Source: Kiritimatiellia bacterium
Lineage (GTDB): Bacteria; Verrucomicrobiota; Kiritimatiellia; JAFGHX01
Assembly (NCBI GenBank): GCA_016929905.1
Contig: JAFGHX010000039.1
Span: forward strand, 1 to 57,888
Reading direction: 5' to 3'
DNA: 57,888 bases
How positions within the stretch are numbered: position 1 is the first letter of the stretch; each line of letters opens with the position of its first letter. Shown piece by piece: positions 27,301-36,220 of the stretch. Both the position numbers and the translations under genes were made by a program. The notes below the pieces were generated by a model. The model was not told where the DNA came from, searched no databases, and saw only the letters and a program-made list of their open reading frames with translations.

Positions 27301-30300
27301 CGTTTCCGTACGCGTCCGCCGCCTGCCGCTCCAGCGAGAACCCGCCGCCGTCCGCGTTTTCCGGCCACGGGCTGTCGTCGTTGTAGACGACCCGGTCCAC
27401 CAGAATGTACGGAACCCCTTCCGGGTCCGGCTCGTCCGGGCGCAGCAGCCGCACGCTCTCGCCGCCGTCGCTTAGCCGGCCGGCATAGGGCCCGAAGACG
27501 CGCACGCCGCCGGACACGCCCGGGTATTCCGCCCGGAACGCCGCCTCGTTTGTGGCGGCGAGCAGCACGTACTCACCCGCGGCGAGCACGATACCGGTCG
27601 GGAACGCGTAGTCGCCCACCCCCGTGATCTGCCACGTATTGGCCGGCGCGCTCGTCTCGTACAGCGGCACGGGGCCGCCGCTCGAGTTGTGCAGTTCGAT
27701 GAACTCGAACAGCGCGTTGGTCGGATGGTACATGATCTCGTTGATCACGACCGGCCCGACCTTCGGTTCGGCATTGGCGCCGCCCAGCGTGTTGCTCACG
27801 CTCTGCGCCACGAAATCCGCGCCCGCCGCGCCATCGCTCGTGACATGGCGGCCGAACGCGACGCCGTTCTCGGCGCCGCCGAAGTCGACCGACGCCAGAT
27901 ACAGCAGATTGCTCGCGGCGTCCCACTGCGTCAGGTGGATTTGATCGCCGTGCGAACTCAGGGCGAAGCAGGCGGGCTCGTTCGTATCGGTGTTGAACTG
28001 GGTTTCGTCAAACACCACGTAGCCGCCTGCCGCCAGCGTCGTGCCGTCCGGGATTCGGAACTTGCGATAGTCGGCGATCGTGTCGCTGAGGTACCAGCCG
28101 CCGATGTCCACGGGCGCCGTGCCCGCATTGCACAGCTCGATGGCGTCCACCTGCGGCAGGTCCGTGTGGGTCAGCGCCTCGTTGATGACGACCCGGTAGG
28201 GCGCGCCGTCGTCGTAACCCGGTGAGCCGCCGATCAGATTGCTCGCGCGCCAGTTGGCCGGGTCGTCGGCGTCGCCGCTGGTGTCGGCCGGCACGAGCGA
28301 GAACCCGTCGCCATCCGCCGCCTTGGGCCACGGTTCCTTGTCGTTGTATCGCACTCCGGTCACCGTACGGCCCTCCGCGTCGAGCAGCGCGAGGCGTTCG
28401 CCGCCGTTGTCCAGCCGGCCGCCGTAGACGCCGAACACGGCGACGCTCGCCCGTACACCCGGGTACCGGTTGGTGAAGACCGCCTCGTTCCGCGCGAGAA
28501 CGGCCATCTGCCCGCCCTCGAGCTGCGTGCCAGGCGCGAACGTGTAACGGATTCCGTCGACTGTCATCTCCGACAGCCCGCGTGCGGCGCTGCCGGTGTT
28601 CTTGATCTCGACGAACTCGAAGTCGCTGCCGCCGAGCGGGTTGTACAGGATCTCCGTGATGCGGATATTCGCGTAGTGGGCCGTGTAGTTGAAGGTGGCC
28701 GCATGCACGGCGCTCCACGTATTGTTCGCCTTGTAGACGCGTGCCTTCACGTGCGTCGTCCGGCCCAGCGAGATGGAACTCCCGTACGGGGTGGCCGCGC
28801 CCGATCTGGAGCCGCCGGCCAGGCGCGGATCGGAACCGTCGAGCGTGTAGTAAATCGTCCCCGTACTGTTCGGATTGGACAAGGTCAGCGCGAAACCCGC
28901 GGCAATGGCGCCTCCGTGCTGGTGGAAGCCGGGGGGCTCCACACTCGTCGGGTACAGACCGCGGTTCCTGAACTGCTGCAGCACCACGGCCGGGCGCCCG
29001 GAAAAGTAGGTGTTCACGAAGAAATCGACCTCGTTGAGCCACTCGCCGTGGGTCTTGGCCGGGTCATCGTCCTCGTAGTGATCGCCCCAACGCGCGCTCT
29101 CGGCCCAAACCGCCCGGTCAATCTCGTTCGTGCGCACGGCCAGCCGCGCAATGCACGCGGCGGGGGTCAGCGCGCCGCCGTTGAAGAGATGCTTGTACAG
29201 CCGATCGGCGAACGCGATCTTGTAGTCCTTGTTCGCCTGCATCGCCTGGTGCAGGGCGAAGATGCCCTCCCGGTCCGTCAAGTCCTGGTCGATCTCCACG
29301 CCCGCCCGGCTCAAGGCGAGGCCCGTCTCCGTGTCCCAGACGAAGAACTGGTACTGCGGATCGCTCGCCACCCGGTTCCGGCTCTTGCGCGCCGCGCGCC
29401 AATTGCGGTACTTGCCGGGCTCGCCGTTCCAGTCGGTGTTGCCCACAAACATCTCCACAATGTTGTAGTCGATGTGCTGCGTCACGTCCAGGTGCTGCGC
29501 CATCTGTTCGTAGTTCGCCTGCACGCCAAGATCCGTGTCGCGCACCGCGATCATCGCCTGCCACGCCGCCAGATTGCCGTCGCCCAGGCGCGGGTCCGCG
29601 TTGTCGTAAGGAATGTGGCTGGGCCGCCTCACGTTCGATACCGCGTCGTAGTCCTCCTTGCTGCCCCCGCAGTGCTCGGCCATGAACGACGCGTCGGGCC
29701 GCTCGCTCGGGTTGTACAGCCCCCAGTACAGCCCGTTCAGATAGAGGTGCACGTAACGCCCGTCGGCCGCCACCCAGCCCATGTCCCGCTGCGTGTCGCG
29801 CGACCATTGGTCGCGCAGATGCAGCGTGTGCCCGTGGCAGTAGGTGTTGCTCACGTAGGCGTCGTTCATGCCCGCGCGCAGCCGGATGGTGTCGAACCGG
29901 TCCGCCGGGCTGTTCGCGAACAACGGGTAGTCCAGTTTCGGGTCGCCGTATTCCGCCCGGAACTTGAGCGTGAACGAATGCTTGGCCGTGATCTTCTTCT
30001 CGCGGCTCGCCGCGCCTGCGATCCGAATGCCGCACTCGGCCTGGAACCCGGCTTCGAGACCGCTCGGATCGATCAACTCCACCGAGGCGGCCCGCTCGGA
30101 TTCCATGTCCCAGTACAGGGAATTGGTCCCGTAGTAGATCCCGCCGCCGGCCCCGATGCTCGATTTCCACAGGCTCGCATAGTCCGTGACGATGGACAGG
30201 GTCGGCAGCGAAAGCAGCGCATCCTTCACGGCTTGTTCGTTGCCGGAAACGACGCTCGGGTCCATCTCATAGTCGCCGGTGATGGGGGTCCTGACGTAGC

Positions 30301-31312
30301 TGTGCCCCCAACTGCTCGGGCAGCCCGCCGGCCGGTGGGGCTGCTGGATCACGTCGGCCGCGAAGACATAGGTGTGCGTGTCCACATTCGCGGGAACATG
30401 CCCGCCCTTGAACGCGGCCGCGCGCAGGCAGGTCGTCGCGCCGATCGGCACGACGGCGGCCGTGCTCCCGTGCGACTCCGTCGGCCGGCTGCCGTCGGTC
30501 GTCCACCGAATCGTCGCGCCGGCGGTCGCCGTTGTGATCGTGACCTCGAACGCCGCGTCGTAGAAGCCGCGATCGTGGCTGAACGTCGTGTCCGCCACGC
30601 GCTTGTACAGGCTCAATTCCATGTCGAACTTCGCGTCGCTGCTGTCCAGCCCCACGTTGAACAGCTGCACGGCGATGATGTTCTCGCCGATCTCCACGAA
30701 CTCCGCCGGGTTGGCAATGTCATTGGTCTCGAACAGGCCCGATTCGTGATCGGCGGCCGCCACGGAGTTGTACAGCGGCGCGCCGTCCGGCTCGTTCCGC
30801 GCCCAGACCCGCTCCCCGTTGATCCAGATGACGAACCCGTCGTCGTAGTCCACGCTCGCCCGCAGCCGGCTGTCCGAGTCGAGATCCGTCACGGTGAAGG
30901 CGCGCCGCAGGAAGAGTGTGCTGTAGCGGCTCTCCATGTCCGACAGCGTCGTCCCGTACGGGGGGTCCCCGTATCCGAACGGAGCCGCCCCCGCCGGCCA
31001 CGCGGCGTCGACAAAGTCCGCCTTGCGCCACTCGCTGCGCGGATCGGACGCCTCCCCCGTCCCCTTGCCGTACCGCCAGCTTGCCGCACGCGCCACCAGC
31101 GTCTGCCCCGCGCACGGAAGGACCTGCAGATAGAGCAGCGCGGCCAACACGAGAAGCGCGTGGGGCCGGCCCCGTCCCGTTCGGGCGGGCAGCACAAGAC
31201 CCGCGAGTTCGGAATCGCCTTCTCGCAGGCTTCGTCGACACCCGGCCGCACAGACCCGCCCGGCGCCTTCCGAACGGCGCAACAGCTCCGTCTCGATTCT
31301 CGGACTGGACAT
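24311..31312 (-). CDS. giant exported CotH / lamin-tail-domain / Calx-beta protein
   Basis: About 2333 residues. ATG 31312 lies 8 bp after the FecR-LamG stop, with AGAGG upstream; an earlier ATG at 31447 overlaps that gene. A long basic N-region precedes a signal segment (HALLVLAALLYLQVLPCAG). Domains in order: jelly roll (78-238), chitobiase-C-like (241-320), CotH kinase (345-755), chitobiase-C-like (788-875), three LTD domains (880-1018, 1031-1170, 1181-1345; VINEIMYHP), jelly roll (1361-1525), two chitobiase-C-like (1535-1698), Calx-beta (1705-1812), an AYNDL-type domain (1813-2008), and the shared C-terminal module with a Ca site (DSDQDGMPDDWEQ) ending in YRAKVWLERP. Likely a surface or extracellular-matrix protein driven by the upstream ECF sigma unit. 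Confidence 0.87.
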   Translation of the reverse strand: MSSPRIETELLRRSEGAGRVCAAGCRRSLREGDSELAGLVLPARTGRGRPHALLVLAALLYLQVLPCAGQTLVARAASWRYGKGTGEASDPRSEWRKADFVDAAWPAGAAPFGYGDPPYGTTLSDMESRYSTLFLRRAFTVTDLDSDSRLRASVDYDDGFVIWINGERVWARNEPDGAPLYNSVAAADHESGLFETNDIANPAEFVEIGENIIAVQLFNVGLDSSDAKFDMELSLYKRVADTTFSHDRGFYDAAFEVTITTATAGATIRWTTDGSRPTESHGSTAAVVPIGATTCLRAAAFKGGHVPANVDTHTYVFAADVIQQPHRPAGCPSSWGHSYVRTPITGDYEMDPSVVSGNEQAVKDALLSLPTLSIVTDYASLWKSSIGAGGGIYYGTNSLYWDMESERAASVELIDPSGLEAGFQAECGIRIAGAASREKKITAKHSFTLKFRAEYGDPKLDYPLFANSPADRFDTIRLRAGMNDAYVSNTYCHGHTLHLRDQWSRDTQRDMGWVAADGRYVHLYLNGLYWGLYNPSERPDASFMAEHCGGSKEDYDAVSNVRRPSHIPYDNADPRLGDGNLAAWQAMIAVRDTDLGVQANYEQMAQHLDVTQHIDYNIVEMFVGNTDWNGEPGKYRNWRAARKSRNRVASDPQYQFFVWDTETGLALSRAGVEIDQDLTDREGIFALHQAMQANKDYKIAFADRLYKHLFNGGALTPAACIARLAVRTNEIDRAVWAESARWGDHYEDDDPAKTHGEWLNEVDFFVNTYFSGRPAVVLQQFRNRGLYPTSVEPPGFHQHGGAIAAGFALTLSNPNSTGTIYYTLDGSDPRLAGGSRSGAATPYGSSISLGRTTHVKARVYKANNTWSAVHAATFNYTAHYANIRITEILYNPLGGSDFEFVEIKNTGSAARGLSEMTVDGIRYTFAPGTQLEGGQMAVLARNEAVFTNRYPGVRASVAVFGVYGGRLDNGGERLALLDAEGRTVTGVRYNDKEPWPKAADGDGFSLVPADTSGDADDPANWRASNLIGGSPGYDDGAPYRVVINEALTHTDLPQVDAIELCNAGTAPVDIGGWYLSDTIADYRKFRIPDGTTLAAGGYVVFDETQFNTDTNEPACFALSSHGDQIHLTQWDAASNLLYLASVDFGGAENGVAFGRHVTSDGAAGADFVAQSVSNTLGGANAEPKVGPVVINEIMYHPTNALFEFIELHNSSGGPVPLYETSAPANTWQITGVGDYAFPTGIVLAAGEYVLLAATNEAAFRAEYPGVSGGVRVFGPYAGRLSDGGESVRLLRPDEPDPEGVPYILVDRVVYNDDSPWPENADGGGFSLERQAADAYGNDSANWTASTAPGGTPGLANCGSLVPKTAGWRYQDGGADLGTAWRSPTYDDGTWEDGNAPLGYPATDTEIDTEISYGENPADKHITTYFRKAFTLDVEPGRVSGLALRIRYDDGFVAYLGGEEVARGGMPGGSVGFGTPAATSNGSQGAYEHIDLAPHIGKLVKGLNVLAVEIHQISADSSDLFLDVELVCEKTVLPRVETPVIEPPDGTVFTNSVGVTLSTGTAGATLFYTLNGDEPTTGSTEYTGLPFTLSDTATVRARAYKAGHVESGIAGAYLEKYKPTAATPTISPNGGDFYGSVQVTLATTTGGATIFYTTNGTDPTTGSIRYTGAPFTLTASRTVTARAYKQDYNRSAPASAGFTDRTPSVSFAVPASQGAESASPASVQVTLSGSSPQTITVDYAPTGGSASGGGADYSLSGGTLTFAPGQTSRTIVIAIVDDDAQEGDETVVVALSSPSNADLGGDAVHTYTIVDNDTLFEAYNDLRWESGQINTRITTYSRGDSGLLVDYNTGEASAVTLAVAGGNPYTSTNGNADAGTDAYAVFNGKVDCDGVIGYSTTNLTLTLIGLDPSLVYECVVFGNRGQDAYVGRLTTVALSGAAGFVNASTAGVTIQGANDEISVVDNGWNTVNGYVVRYQDIDPGSDGGIVLELRDNDSKFYANALMVKACRGGGQVRNTKVAAGTAWRYCRGTAEPSAPAGAWRAVGFDDSAWATGAAPFGYTKSEDLAEEGPFGTTLDDMQNTYSSLFLRKTFTLDAPSLVSELTVWARYDDGFVMWLNGEEIARLNADGTPGTFLPHDTFASSSVEPPVEWTTACDGALLPALGPTNVLAVQMLNGTLDSSDLVFDAELAALEGSALDSGTDSDQDGMPDDWEQTYFSGQGESTEGDDDGDGVSNMAEYIAGSDPTNPASFFKLDLQTSGGNLHVSFSALEAAGSAYPGYDRHYALENRPGLSSDGVWAVIAGYSPILGDGTTVTYTNTAPDAATCYRAKVWLERP

Positions 31313-31320
31313 TTCGACCT

Positions 31321-33033
31321 CTACGGCGTGAGCGCATGGCCAAGCCGCGCCTGCATCCGGGGCAAGTCGCGGCGGTGGCGTTCGGCGACGGCGGCGGCGG
31401 ACAAGCAGCGCGCGTAGACGGCGGCCATGAACAGGTCGCCCTCCCACGGCCGGTCAAGCGTTCCGGACCGATTGCCGAGGCCGAACACGAAATTCGGGTC
31501 CCAGCCGAGCGGACCGCCGTGGCCGCCTTGTTCGGGTTCGCGGCTGGTAGTCGCGAGCTCGCCGTTGACGTACACGCTTGTGCCGCCGGCAGCGGAATAG
31601 GTGCAGACAACGTGGCACAGCCGCCGCGTATCGCGAAGCGGTTCATCGGTGGTCGTGATTCCGGCGCCGCCCGCACCGGACGTGCGCAAGCGGAAGGTGA
31701 GGTTCCCTGTTCGGCGATGGGCCATGGAGTTCTCGCCGTGCGCCAGGAGCCAGTTACACGTATTGCTCCGCTCGCCGTCGGGCGCGTCGAACACGATGAT
31801 GCGCGCCGGGCCGGGTTGGCCGGCAACCACGGCCCGCAGCCACACTTCAACGCTGAGCTCGCCGCTGGCCGCGCACGCGTCGTACAACTTGCGAGGCCGT
31901 GTGTTGGCGGCAATGGACCGGTGGTCCGCACCGCGGAACGCGAGGCCGCCGCCCGGAATCCAGCGCCACGCCGTGCCGTGCAGCGCCAGGTCGGCCGCCA
32001 CGCCGACGCCGGAGCTGTCGTGCACAACGCTGCCCCGCCCTTCGTCGAAGCGATACAGGGCAATCAACCCCGCGGCATGCGCCGGCGCCGCGGATTCCGG
32101 CCCCACGCCCAACGGCCCGTTGACAGCGATGCGCGCCTCACTCACAACGGCATACTGAGCCCGCGTCAGCCTGACCGATTCGCCCGTCCTTCGATTGAGC
32201 ACCTCCACCTGGCCGCTCCGCACGTCAACGCGCGTCGCGTCCGGCGCCACGTCCACGTACAGCTCGGTGCCCATCACGCGGGCGACAGCGTGTGGCGAGA
32301 CGAAGGCGGCCGTGCAACCCGGCCGTTGCGCGCCGGCCGGCCGCTCGATACGTGCCGCCAGCCGGCCCGCGTGGACAAAGACGTTGAGCGCCTCCCCCGC
32401 CCGGCCAGGTCCCGGCACGTCGCGGCTCAGTTCGATATGCGTGGCGCCCCCCACCTCCAGGCGCGCGAGGCCCGCGTAGCACACGACGGCGCGGCTTGCG
32501 GCGCCCTCACTCACGATCTGCGCCGCGCGCGGCAGACGCATCCCTTCGCGCGCGGCCATACGGCGGGCCTCCGTCAACACCACAACGTCCCCCTGCGCCC
32601 GTTCGAGCACGGCCAGACCCGCTCCGGGCTCGTCCACCCGCAACCGGCTCAACTGGAGATGCACCAGCACGCCGACCGCGACCAGAAGCGAGGCCGCGAC
32701 CGCCGTGACCCCCCAACTGCGTCTCTGCAGCCACGGCACGTGACGCCTGGGCGCCACCTGAGCGCGGCCGCGCCCGGCACGCCGCGCCTCGGAAACCACA
32801 CGCGCCGTGAAATCGTCTTCGCGCCCCAGCTCCGCCACGCGTTGCCGAACCTGAAGCGCGAAGTGCCGGCGCTCCACCCGCAAGGTCCGCAGCAGAAGGT
32901 CGTCGGTGATCAACTGCTCCTTCAGCTCGGTCCGCAGTTCCGGCGACGCCTGCAACCCCTCACAAAGCGCATCCACATCGCGCCCGGTCAGACCCGATTG
33001 ATCGTCCAGAAACTTGGCTATCAGCGCCTGCAT
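31321..33033 (-). CDS. FecR-domain membrane protein with C-terminal LamG, putative anti-sigma factor
   Basis: A 570-residue single-pass protein. Residues 1-105 are cytoplasmic and helical, as expected for the anti-sigma part. A transmembrane helix lies at about 107-128 (GVTAVAASLLVAVGVLVHL). The FecR domain follows (about 140-310), with VSPHAVARVMGTELYVDV and DVRSGQVEVLNR. Residues about 330-555 form a LamG/concanavalin-like lectin domain (LIALYRFDEGRGSVVHDSSG, LSVEVWLRAV, VYVNGELATT). It starts 1 bp after the sigma-factor stop, so it is co-translated with it. It likely senses a carbohydrate or surface state and releases the ECF sigma. The LamG fusion is typical of PVC bacteria. Confidence 0.87.
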   Translation of the reverse strand: MQALIAKFLDDQSGLTGRDVDALCEGLQASPELRTELKEQLITDDLLLRTLRVERRHFALQVRQRVAELGREDDFTARVVSEARRAGRGRAQVAPRRHVPWLQRRSWGVTAVAASLLVAVGVLVHLQLSRLRVDEPGAGLAVLERAQGDVVVLTEARRMAAREGMRLPRAAQIVSEGAASRAVVCYAGLARLEVGGATHIELSRDVPGPGRAGEALNVFVHAGRLAARIERPAGAQRPGCTAAFVSPHAVARVMGTELYVDVAPDATRVDVRSGQVEVLNRRTGESVRLTRAQYAVVSEARIAVNGPLGVGPESAAPAHAAGLIALYRFDEGRGSVVHDSSGVGVAADLALHGTAWRWIPGGGLAFRGADHRSIAANTRPRKLYDACAASGELSVEVWLRAVVAGQPGPARIIVFDAPDGERSNTCNWLLAHGENSMAHRRTGNLTFRLRTSGAGGAGITTTDEPLRDTRRLCHVVCTYSAAGGTSVYVNGELATTSREPEQGGHGGPLGWDPNFVFGLGNRSGTLDRPWEGDLFMAAVYARCLSAAAVAERHRRDLPRMQARLGHALTP

Positions 33034-33034
33034 C

Positions 33035-33556
33035 TCACGTCGCCTGTTCAGTCATCCTCTGCACAATGCAATCCTTCAGCGCCGCCCGTACCCGCAACAG
33101 GCCGATCCGAACCGCTTCGGCGCTGCGCTGCAGCGCCCGCCCGATGGCCTGCGACGTCAGCCCTTGCTCATATCGCAGCTTCACCATCCGGCGATTCCCC
33201 TCCGAAAGCGCCGCCAGGCACGCATGCAGAACCTGCTGGATGTCCTCGCGCCCCTGTCCCCGCTCCCACGCCGTTTCCGTCCGGGCAAGCAGTTCCGCCA
33301 CGGTCGCCAGCCGCCGCTGCTCGATCCGTTTCTGCCTCCTGAAGTGGTTCAGACACATCCGCCGCGCCATCCCTTTCAGCCAAGCCAGCGGCTCCGCTTC
33401 CGGCGGCATCTTGGCCATGTTCCGATAGAACTCCAGGTACACCTCCTGGGCCATGTCGTCTACGTAGTCCGAACGCATGCCCATCCCGGCCACGAATGCC
33501 CGAACCTGGGATTGGGTCTGATCCACAATCTGTTCAAACGCCGCCAGCCCGTTCAT
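33035..33556 (-). CDS. ECF-type RNA polymerase sigma-70 factor
   Basis: A 173-residue sigma factor. ATG 33556 has GGAGG 8 nt upstream. Sigma-2 reads YVDDMAQEVYLEFYRNMAKM with PLAWLKGMARRMCLNHFRR; sigma-4 reads LSEGNRRMVKLRYEQGLTSQAIGRALQRSAEAVRIGLLRVR. It resembles the Rhodopirellula/Verrucomicrobium ECF group. It is followed without a gap by the FecR-LamG gene and then by the giant CotH/LTD protein, forming a sigma / anti-sigma / surface-protein operon. Its own target promoter sequence was not identified. Confidence 0.9.
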   Translation of the reverse strand: MNGLAAFEQIVDQTQSQVRAFVAGMGMRSDYVDDMAQEVYLEFYRNMAKMPPEAEPLAWLKGMARRMCLNHFRRQKRIEQRRLATVAELLARTETAWERGQGREDIQQVLHACLAALSEGNRRMVKLRYEQGLTSQAIGRALQRSAEAVRIGLLRVRAALKDCIVQRMTEQAT

Positions 33557-33693
33557 AGCCCCGGCCTCCACTCCTGGATGGTCCAAACAGCCCGCCGTGT
33601 TACGCCTTCTGCGGCGCGGCACGTCGATTTCCGGCGTCCCGCGCCCCCCTCGCCGGGCGGAGGAACTACACGATGTTGTACTCCACAAACGAC

Positions 33694-33737
33694 AAAACCT
33701 CACATTCAGAGGCGCAATCGCGCGCCTGAATGTAAGG
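33694..33737 (-). terminator. intrinsic terminator after the small membrane protein gene
   Basis: On the - strand CCTTACATTCAGGCGC (33737-33722) pairs with GCGCCTCTGAATGTGAGG (33715-33698), with a 2-nt bulge, and runs into TTTTG. It lies 29 bp after the stop at 33766 and upstream of the sigma gene, insulating the two units. Confidence 0.65.
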
Positions 33738-33765
33738 TTCGATTGAACGAGAACGAAGCCGGCCG

Positions 33766-34077
33766 CTACTCACCCGCGCTCTGTTTCCCTCTGCCGCGCC
33801 CTCTGAGCAGCCGGTCGGCGGCCGCCATGAGCCCGGCGCCCAGGATCATGACGGGAACAAAGACCCAGAAGCTGACGAACGCCAGCACGTATACGAAGCC
33901 CAGGAACGCGATGAACACGCTCTTGCCCGTGGCGGTGGCCATGTTGCCGCACAGGAAGCTCGTGTACTCGCGCAGCCCGGCAACGTGGCACAGGCCGAAG
34001 ACCAGCGCCAGGATCGCGGCCCGGATCAGCAGCCCGCGAGGCGAGAGTATAGCTTCGTGCGGTTTCTTCATAGCCAT
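33766..34077 (-). CDS. small membrane protein, two to three helices
   Basis: A 103-residue protein. ATG 34077 has AGGA 6 nt upstream. Hydrophobic segments at about residues 15-35 and 53-88 (SVFIAFLGFVYVLAFVSFWV, VPVMILGAGLMAAADRLL) make it an inner-membrane protein; the ends are basic. No family recognised. It follows the barrel-like gene at 34130 by 52 bp on the same strand, and a convincing terminator follows it, so it closes that operon. Confidence 0.65.
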   Translation of the reverse strand: MAMKKPHEAILSPRGLLIRAAILALVFGLCHVAGLREYTSFLCGNMATATGKSVFIAFLGFVYVLAFVSFWVFVPVMILGAGLMAAADRLLRGRGRGKQSAGE

Positions 34078-34129
34078 CGGTTTCCTATCGACGCGTGTGG
34101 TTCAACACACCCAGGAATAGCCATAAGGA

Positions 34130-35365
34130 CTATGTACTCCCGTTCCGCCGGTCCTCCAGTCCTCCGGTCCCCCGGTCCGCGTGTCCTCCGGCCAGCACTT
34201 TCTCCCAGACGGGCCCGAGCACGGTGGAGTAGAGCAACACGGCGTCGCCCACCTGGTTGCTGGCGCCGTAGCGCAGGCTCGCCCCCTCCCGGATCGGCAG
34301 CCCGCCGAAATTGAGCGAGGTGTGCAGCGCGCCCAGGTAGGCCAGGTCCCGGAACGCGGCGGCGGCAATGAACGCGTTCCCGCTCGAGCCGGCGCTGATT
34401 TCGACAATGGGGATGATCGGGCCGGAATCGATGTCGGCGGGCGCCGTCCACGATTGCGGCCATTCCTTCGCGTAGCCGAACCCGAGCACGGTATTCGCCA
34501 ATTCGGCCTTTGCCCGCCGGTATTGGTCCTCGGCAAACGCGTCATCCACAAGCTGGAGACAGTGCGCCACGAACCAGATGGTCGACCCCTCCGGCCCGTC
34601 GATAGGGCGGCCGGCCATATCGAAGCTGGAGATGAGCAAACCGGATTCCTTATGGACAAGCTTTTCTTTCGCCGTCTCGACCCAGCGCCGCAGAAACTCG
34701 GAATGGTCGGCTCCGTCCAGGACTTGCGCGATGCGCATGGTGGCCAGCGCCACACTGTTGCAGAACATCCAACACTCGTCCGGATAGCTCTCCCCGCACA
34801 GGACGGGCCCCTGCTCCATCTGTGCGCGCATGATGTCGACCCGCTCCTTCATCAGCGGCTTGTACGCGGCCTTCTCCTCCACCACGCGCCGCACGGCGAT
34901 CATCAGCGCAATCTCGCCGTCCTGAAAGAGGCTGCGCGGCGGGTCGGCCACCCAAGGGCCCGAACGGGCATACGGGAGCAGGAAATGGTAGATGCCCTGC
35001 TCCGATTCGGTCCGGATCGTGTGGTCGATGATCCGATCCATGATCTCGAGATAATCGTCCTTGCCGGCCGGATCCCTGATCGCCATGTTGGACAGGGCCA
35101 GCACCAGGAACGTGCGCCCCATGAAATCCCACTCGGCGCTGTGCGCGCGCATCTTCGCCAGCTCCCGCTCGCGCTGGTCCGGCGCCAGCCACATCGCCAG
35201 GTGCCGGGCCGCCAGAGCACGCGCCTTCGGCGGAATGCCGTCGGAGGAGTGGTGTGTCTCGGACTTCTCCCGGAAGAAGAGATGCAGGCACGGCAGCCAG
35301 ACCGCCGTCGCAATCACCAGGCAGCCAAACGCCAGCAGAATCCGTTGTATGCGGCCTTGGGCCAT
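34130..35365 (-). CDS. membrane-anchored all-helical barrel-like protein
   Basis: A 411-residue protein. ATG 35365 has GGAG 5 nt upstream. An N-terminal anchor (ILLAFGCLVIATAVWLPCLHLFF) is followed by ~370 mostly helical residues suggesting an (alpha/alpha)6 barrel. Distinctive parts are MWLAPDQRERELAKMRAHSA, GESYPDECWMFCNSVALATM and SSFDMAGRPIDGPEGSTIWF. The pattern recalls linalool dehydratase/isomerase-like domain proteins, but I cannot confirm it, and the Cys pair in ECWMFCN is the only candidate active-site feature. It is likely to face the periplasm. It sits between a secreted jelly-roll protein and a small membrane protein, probably in one operon. Confidence 0.65.
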   Translation of the reverse strand: MAQGRIQRILLAFGCLVIATAVWLPCLHLFFREKSETHHSSDGIPPKARALAARHLAMWLAPDQRERELAKMRAHSAEWDFMGRTFLVLALSNMAIRDPAGKDDYLEIMDRIIDHTIRTESEQGIYHFLLPYARSGPWVADPPRSLFQDGEIALMIAVRRVVEEKAAYKPLMKERVDIMRAQMEQGPVLCGESYPDECWMFCNSVALATMRIAQVLDGADHSEFLRRWVETAKEKLVHKESGLLISSFDMAGRPIDGPEGSTIWFVAHCLQLVDDAFAEDQYRRAKAELANTVLGFGYAKEWPQSWTAPADIDSGPIIPIVEISAGSSGNAFIAAAAFRDLAYLGALHTSLNFGGLPIREGASLRYGASNQVGDAVLLYSTVLGPVWEKVLAGGHADRGTGGLEDRRNGST

Positions 35366-35415
35366 CAGGACTCCGGGGTGTCTCAGGTTTCAGGTGTCAG
35401 GGTCCAGAGTTCACA

Positions 35416-35946
35416 TCACTTCGCGGCCGGCTCAATCACGAAATCGTCGAAGTAAAGGACACCTTCGCCCGGCAGTGTTTCGACCTCGATCGTCATACGC
35501 TTGGCATCCTCAAGCTGGCCGAACGTCCAGCTGACGTCCTGCCAGTTCTTGTAGTCGTTCAACCGCGAGTGCAAGTAGGTGGCGCCCCTGCTTCGGCCGT
35601 CCTCCCGGTGAAACGTGAGGGTCAGATCGCCGATCGTCGGCGCGCCCGGCTTGTACCCGTCCCCCTTCTTCACCCGGAACCGGAGCTTCAGGACCCGCAC
35701 GTCCTTATCCACCTTGAACTTCTGGCTCAGACTCTGGTTCCGTTTCGGGTGCAGCTTGATCTCCAGCGCCGGGTTGCCGTCGGGTTTTGCCTCGGTCACG
35801 TCCAGCTTCACGACCTTTCCGTCCGAGCGCCAGAAGCTGAGCAGTCTGCCGAAATCGCCGTTCTTGAGCAGATTCTCTGGCAGATCCTTGGCGAGAACGA
35901 CACCGGCCCCCAGCAGAACGCCCATGGCCAGAACGTATTGCCGCAT
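35416..35946 (-). CDS. secreted carbohydrate-binding-like (jelly-roll) protein
   Basis: A 176-residue exported protein. The signal peptide is MRQYVLAMGVLLGAGVVLA, and AAAGGAG lies upstream of the ATG. The mature part starts NLLKNGDFGRLLSFWRSDG, the common opening of carbohydrate-binding-module jelly rolls. Alternating strands follow (VLKLRFRVKK, LTLTFHRED, MTIEVETLPGEGVLYFDDF). It likely binds a polysaccharide in the periplasm or outside the cell, without catalytic motifs. First gene of the 35946-to-33766 group. Confidence 0.7.
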   Translation of the reverse strand: MRQYVLAMGVLLGAGVVLAKDLPENLLKNGDFGRLLSFWRSDGKVVKLDVTEAKPDGNPALEIKLHPKRNQSLSQKFKVDKDVRVLKLRFRVKKGDGYKPGAPTIGDLTLTFHREDGRSRGATYLHSRLNDYKNWQDVSWTFGQLEDAKRMTIEVETLPGEGVLYFDDFVIEPAAK

Positions 35947-36220
35947 CGTATCAACTCCTTTCGCCGCCCATTATCGGCCATCCGCCGCCCCAATGCAATG
36001 AAATGCGCAGACAACTCAGAGTTGCCGCAACTCCCGACACGACATGGTGCGCACCGCGGCGTTGCGTTGCGGCAACCTTGCGATTCCCTCAACAACGGTA
36101 TGCGGCGGTCCGTGCGTGGCGTACACCTGATGCCCCCCGCGCGCCCTTCTCGTGCTGCGCCACGCCGTAGCCGCCGGGCGAAGGCGGGCCGCTTTCGAGG
36201 GCAGAACATGCGCCCGCAGA
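35947..36220. repeat. intergenic DNA with two dispersed repeat families
   Basis: Two repeats are visible. ACAACTCAGAGTTGCCGCA (about 36012-36030) is related to the inverted repeat at 56341-56420. CACGCCGTAG followed by CCGGGCGAAGGCGGGCC (36161-36190) is nearly identical to 56668-56696 and shares its core with the 1-158 array. No gene is supported. Confidence 0.65.

Noticed and set aside
33730..33750. GGTTCGATT as a tRNA T-loop
   Set aside because: No acceptor stem or anticodon arm can be built around it; it is the edge of a terminator hairpin.
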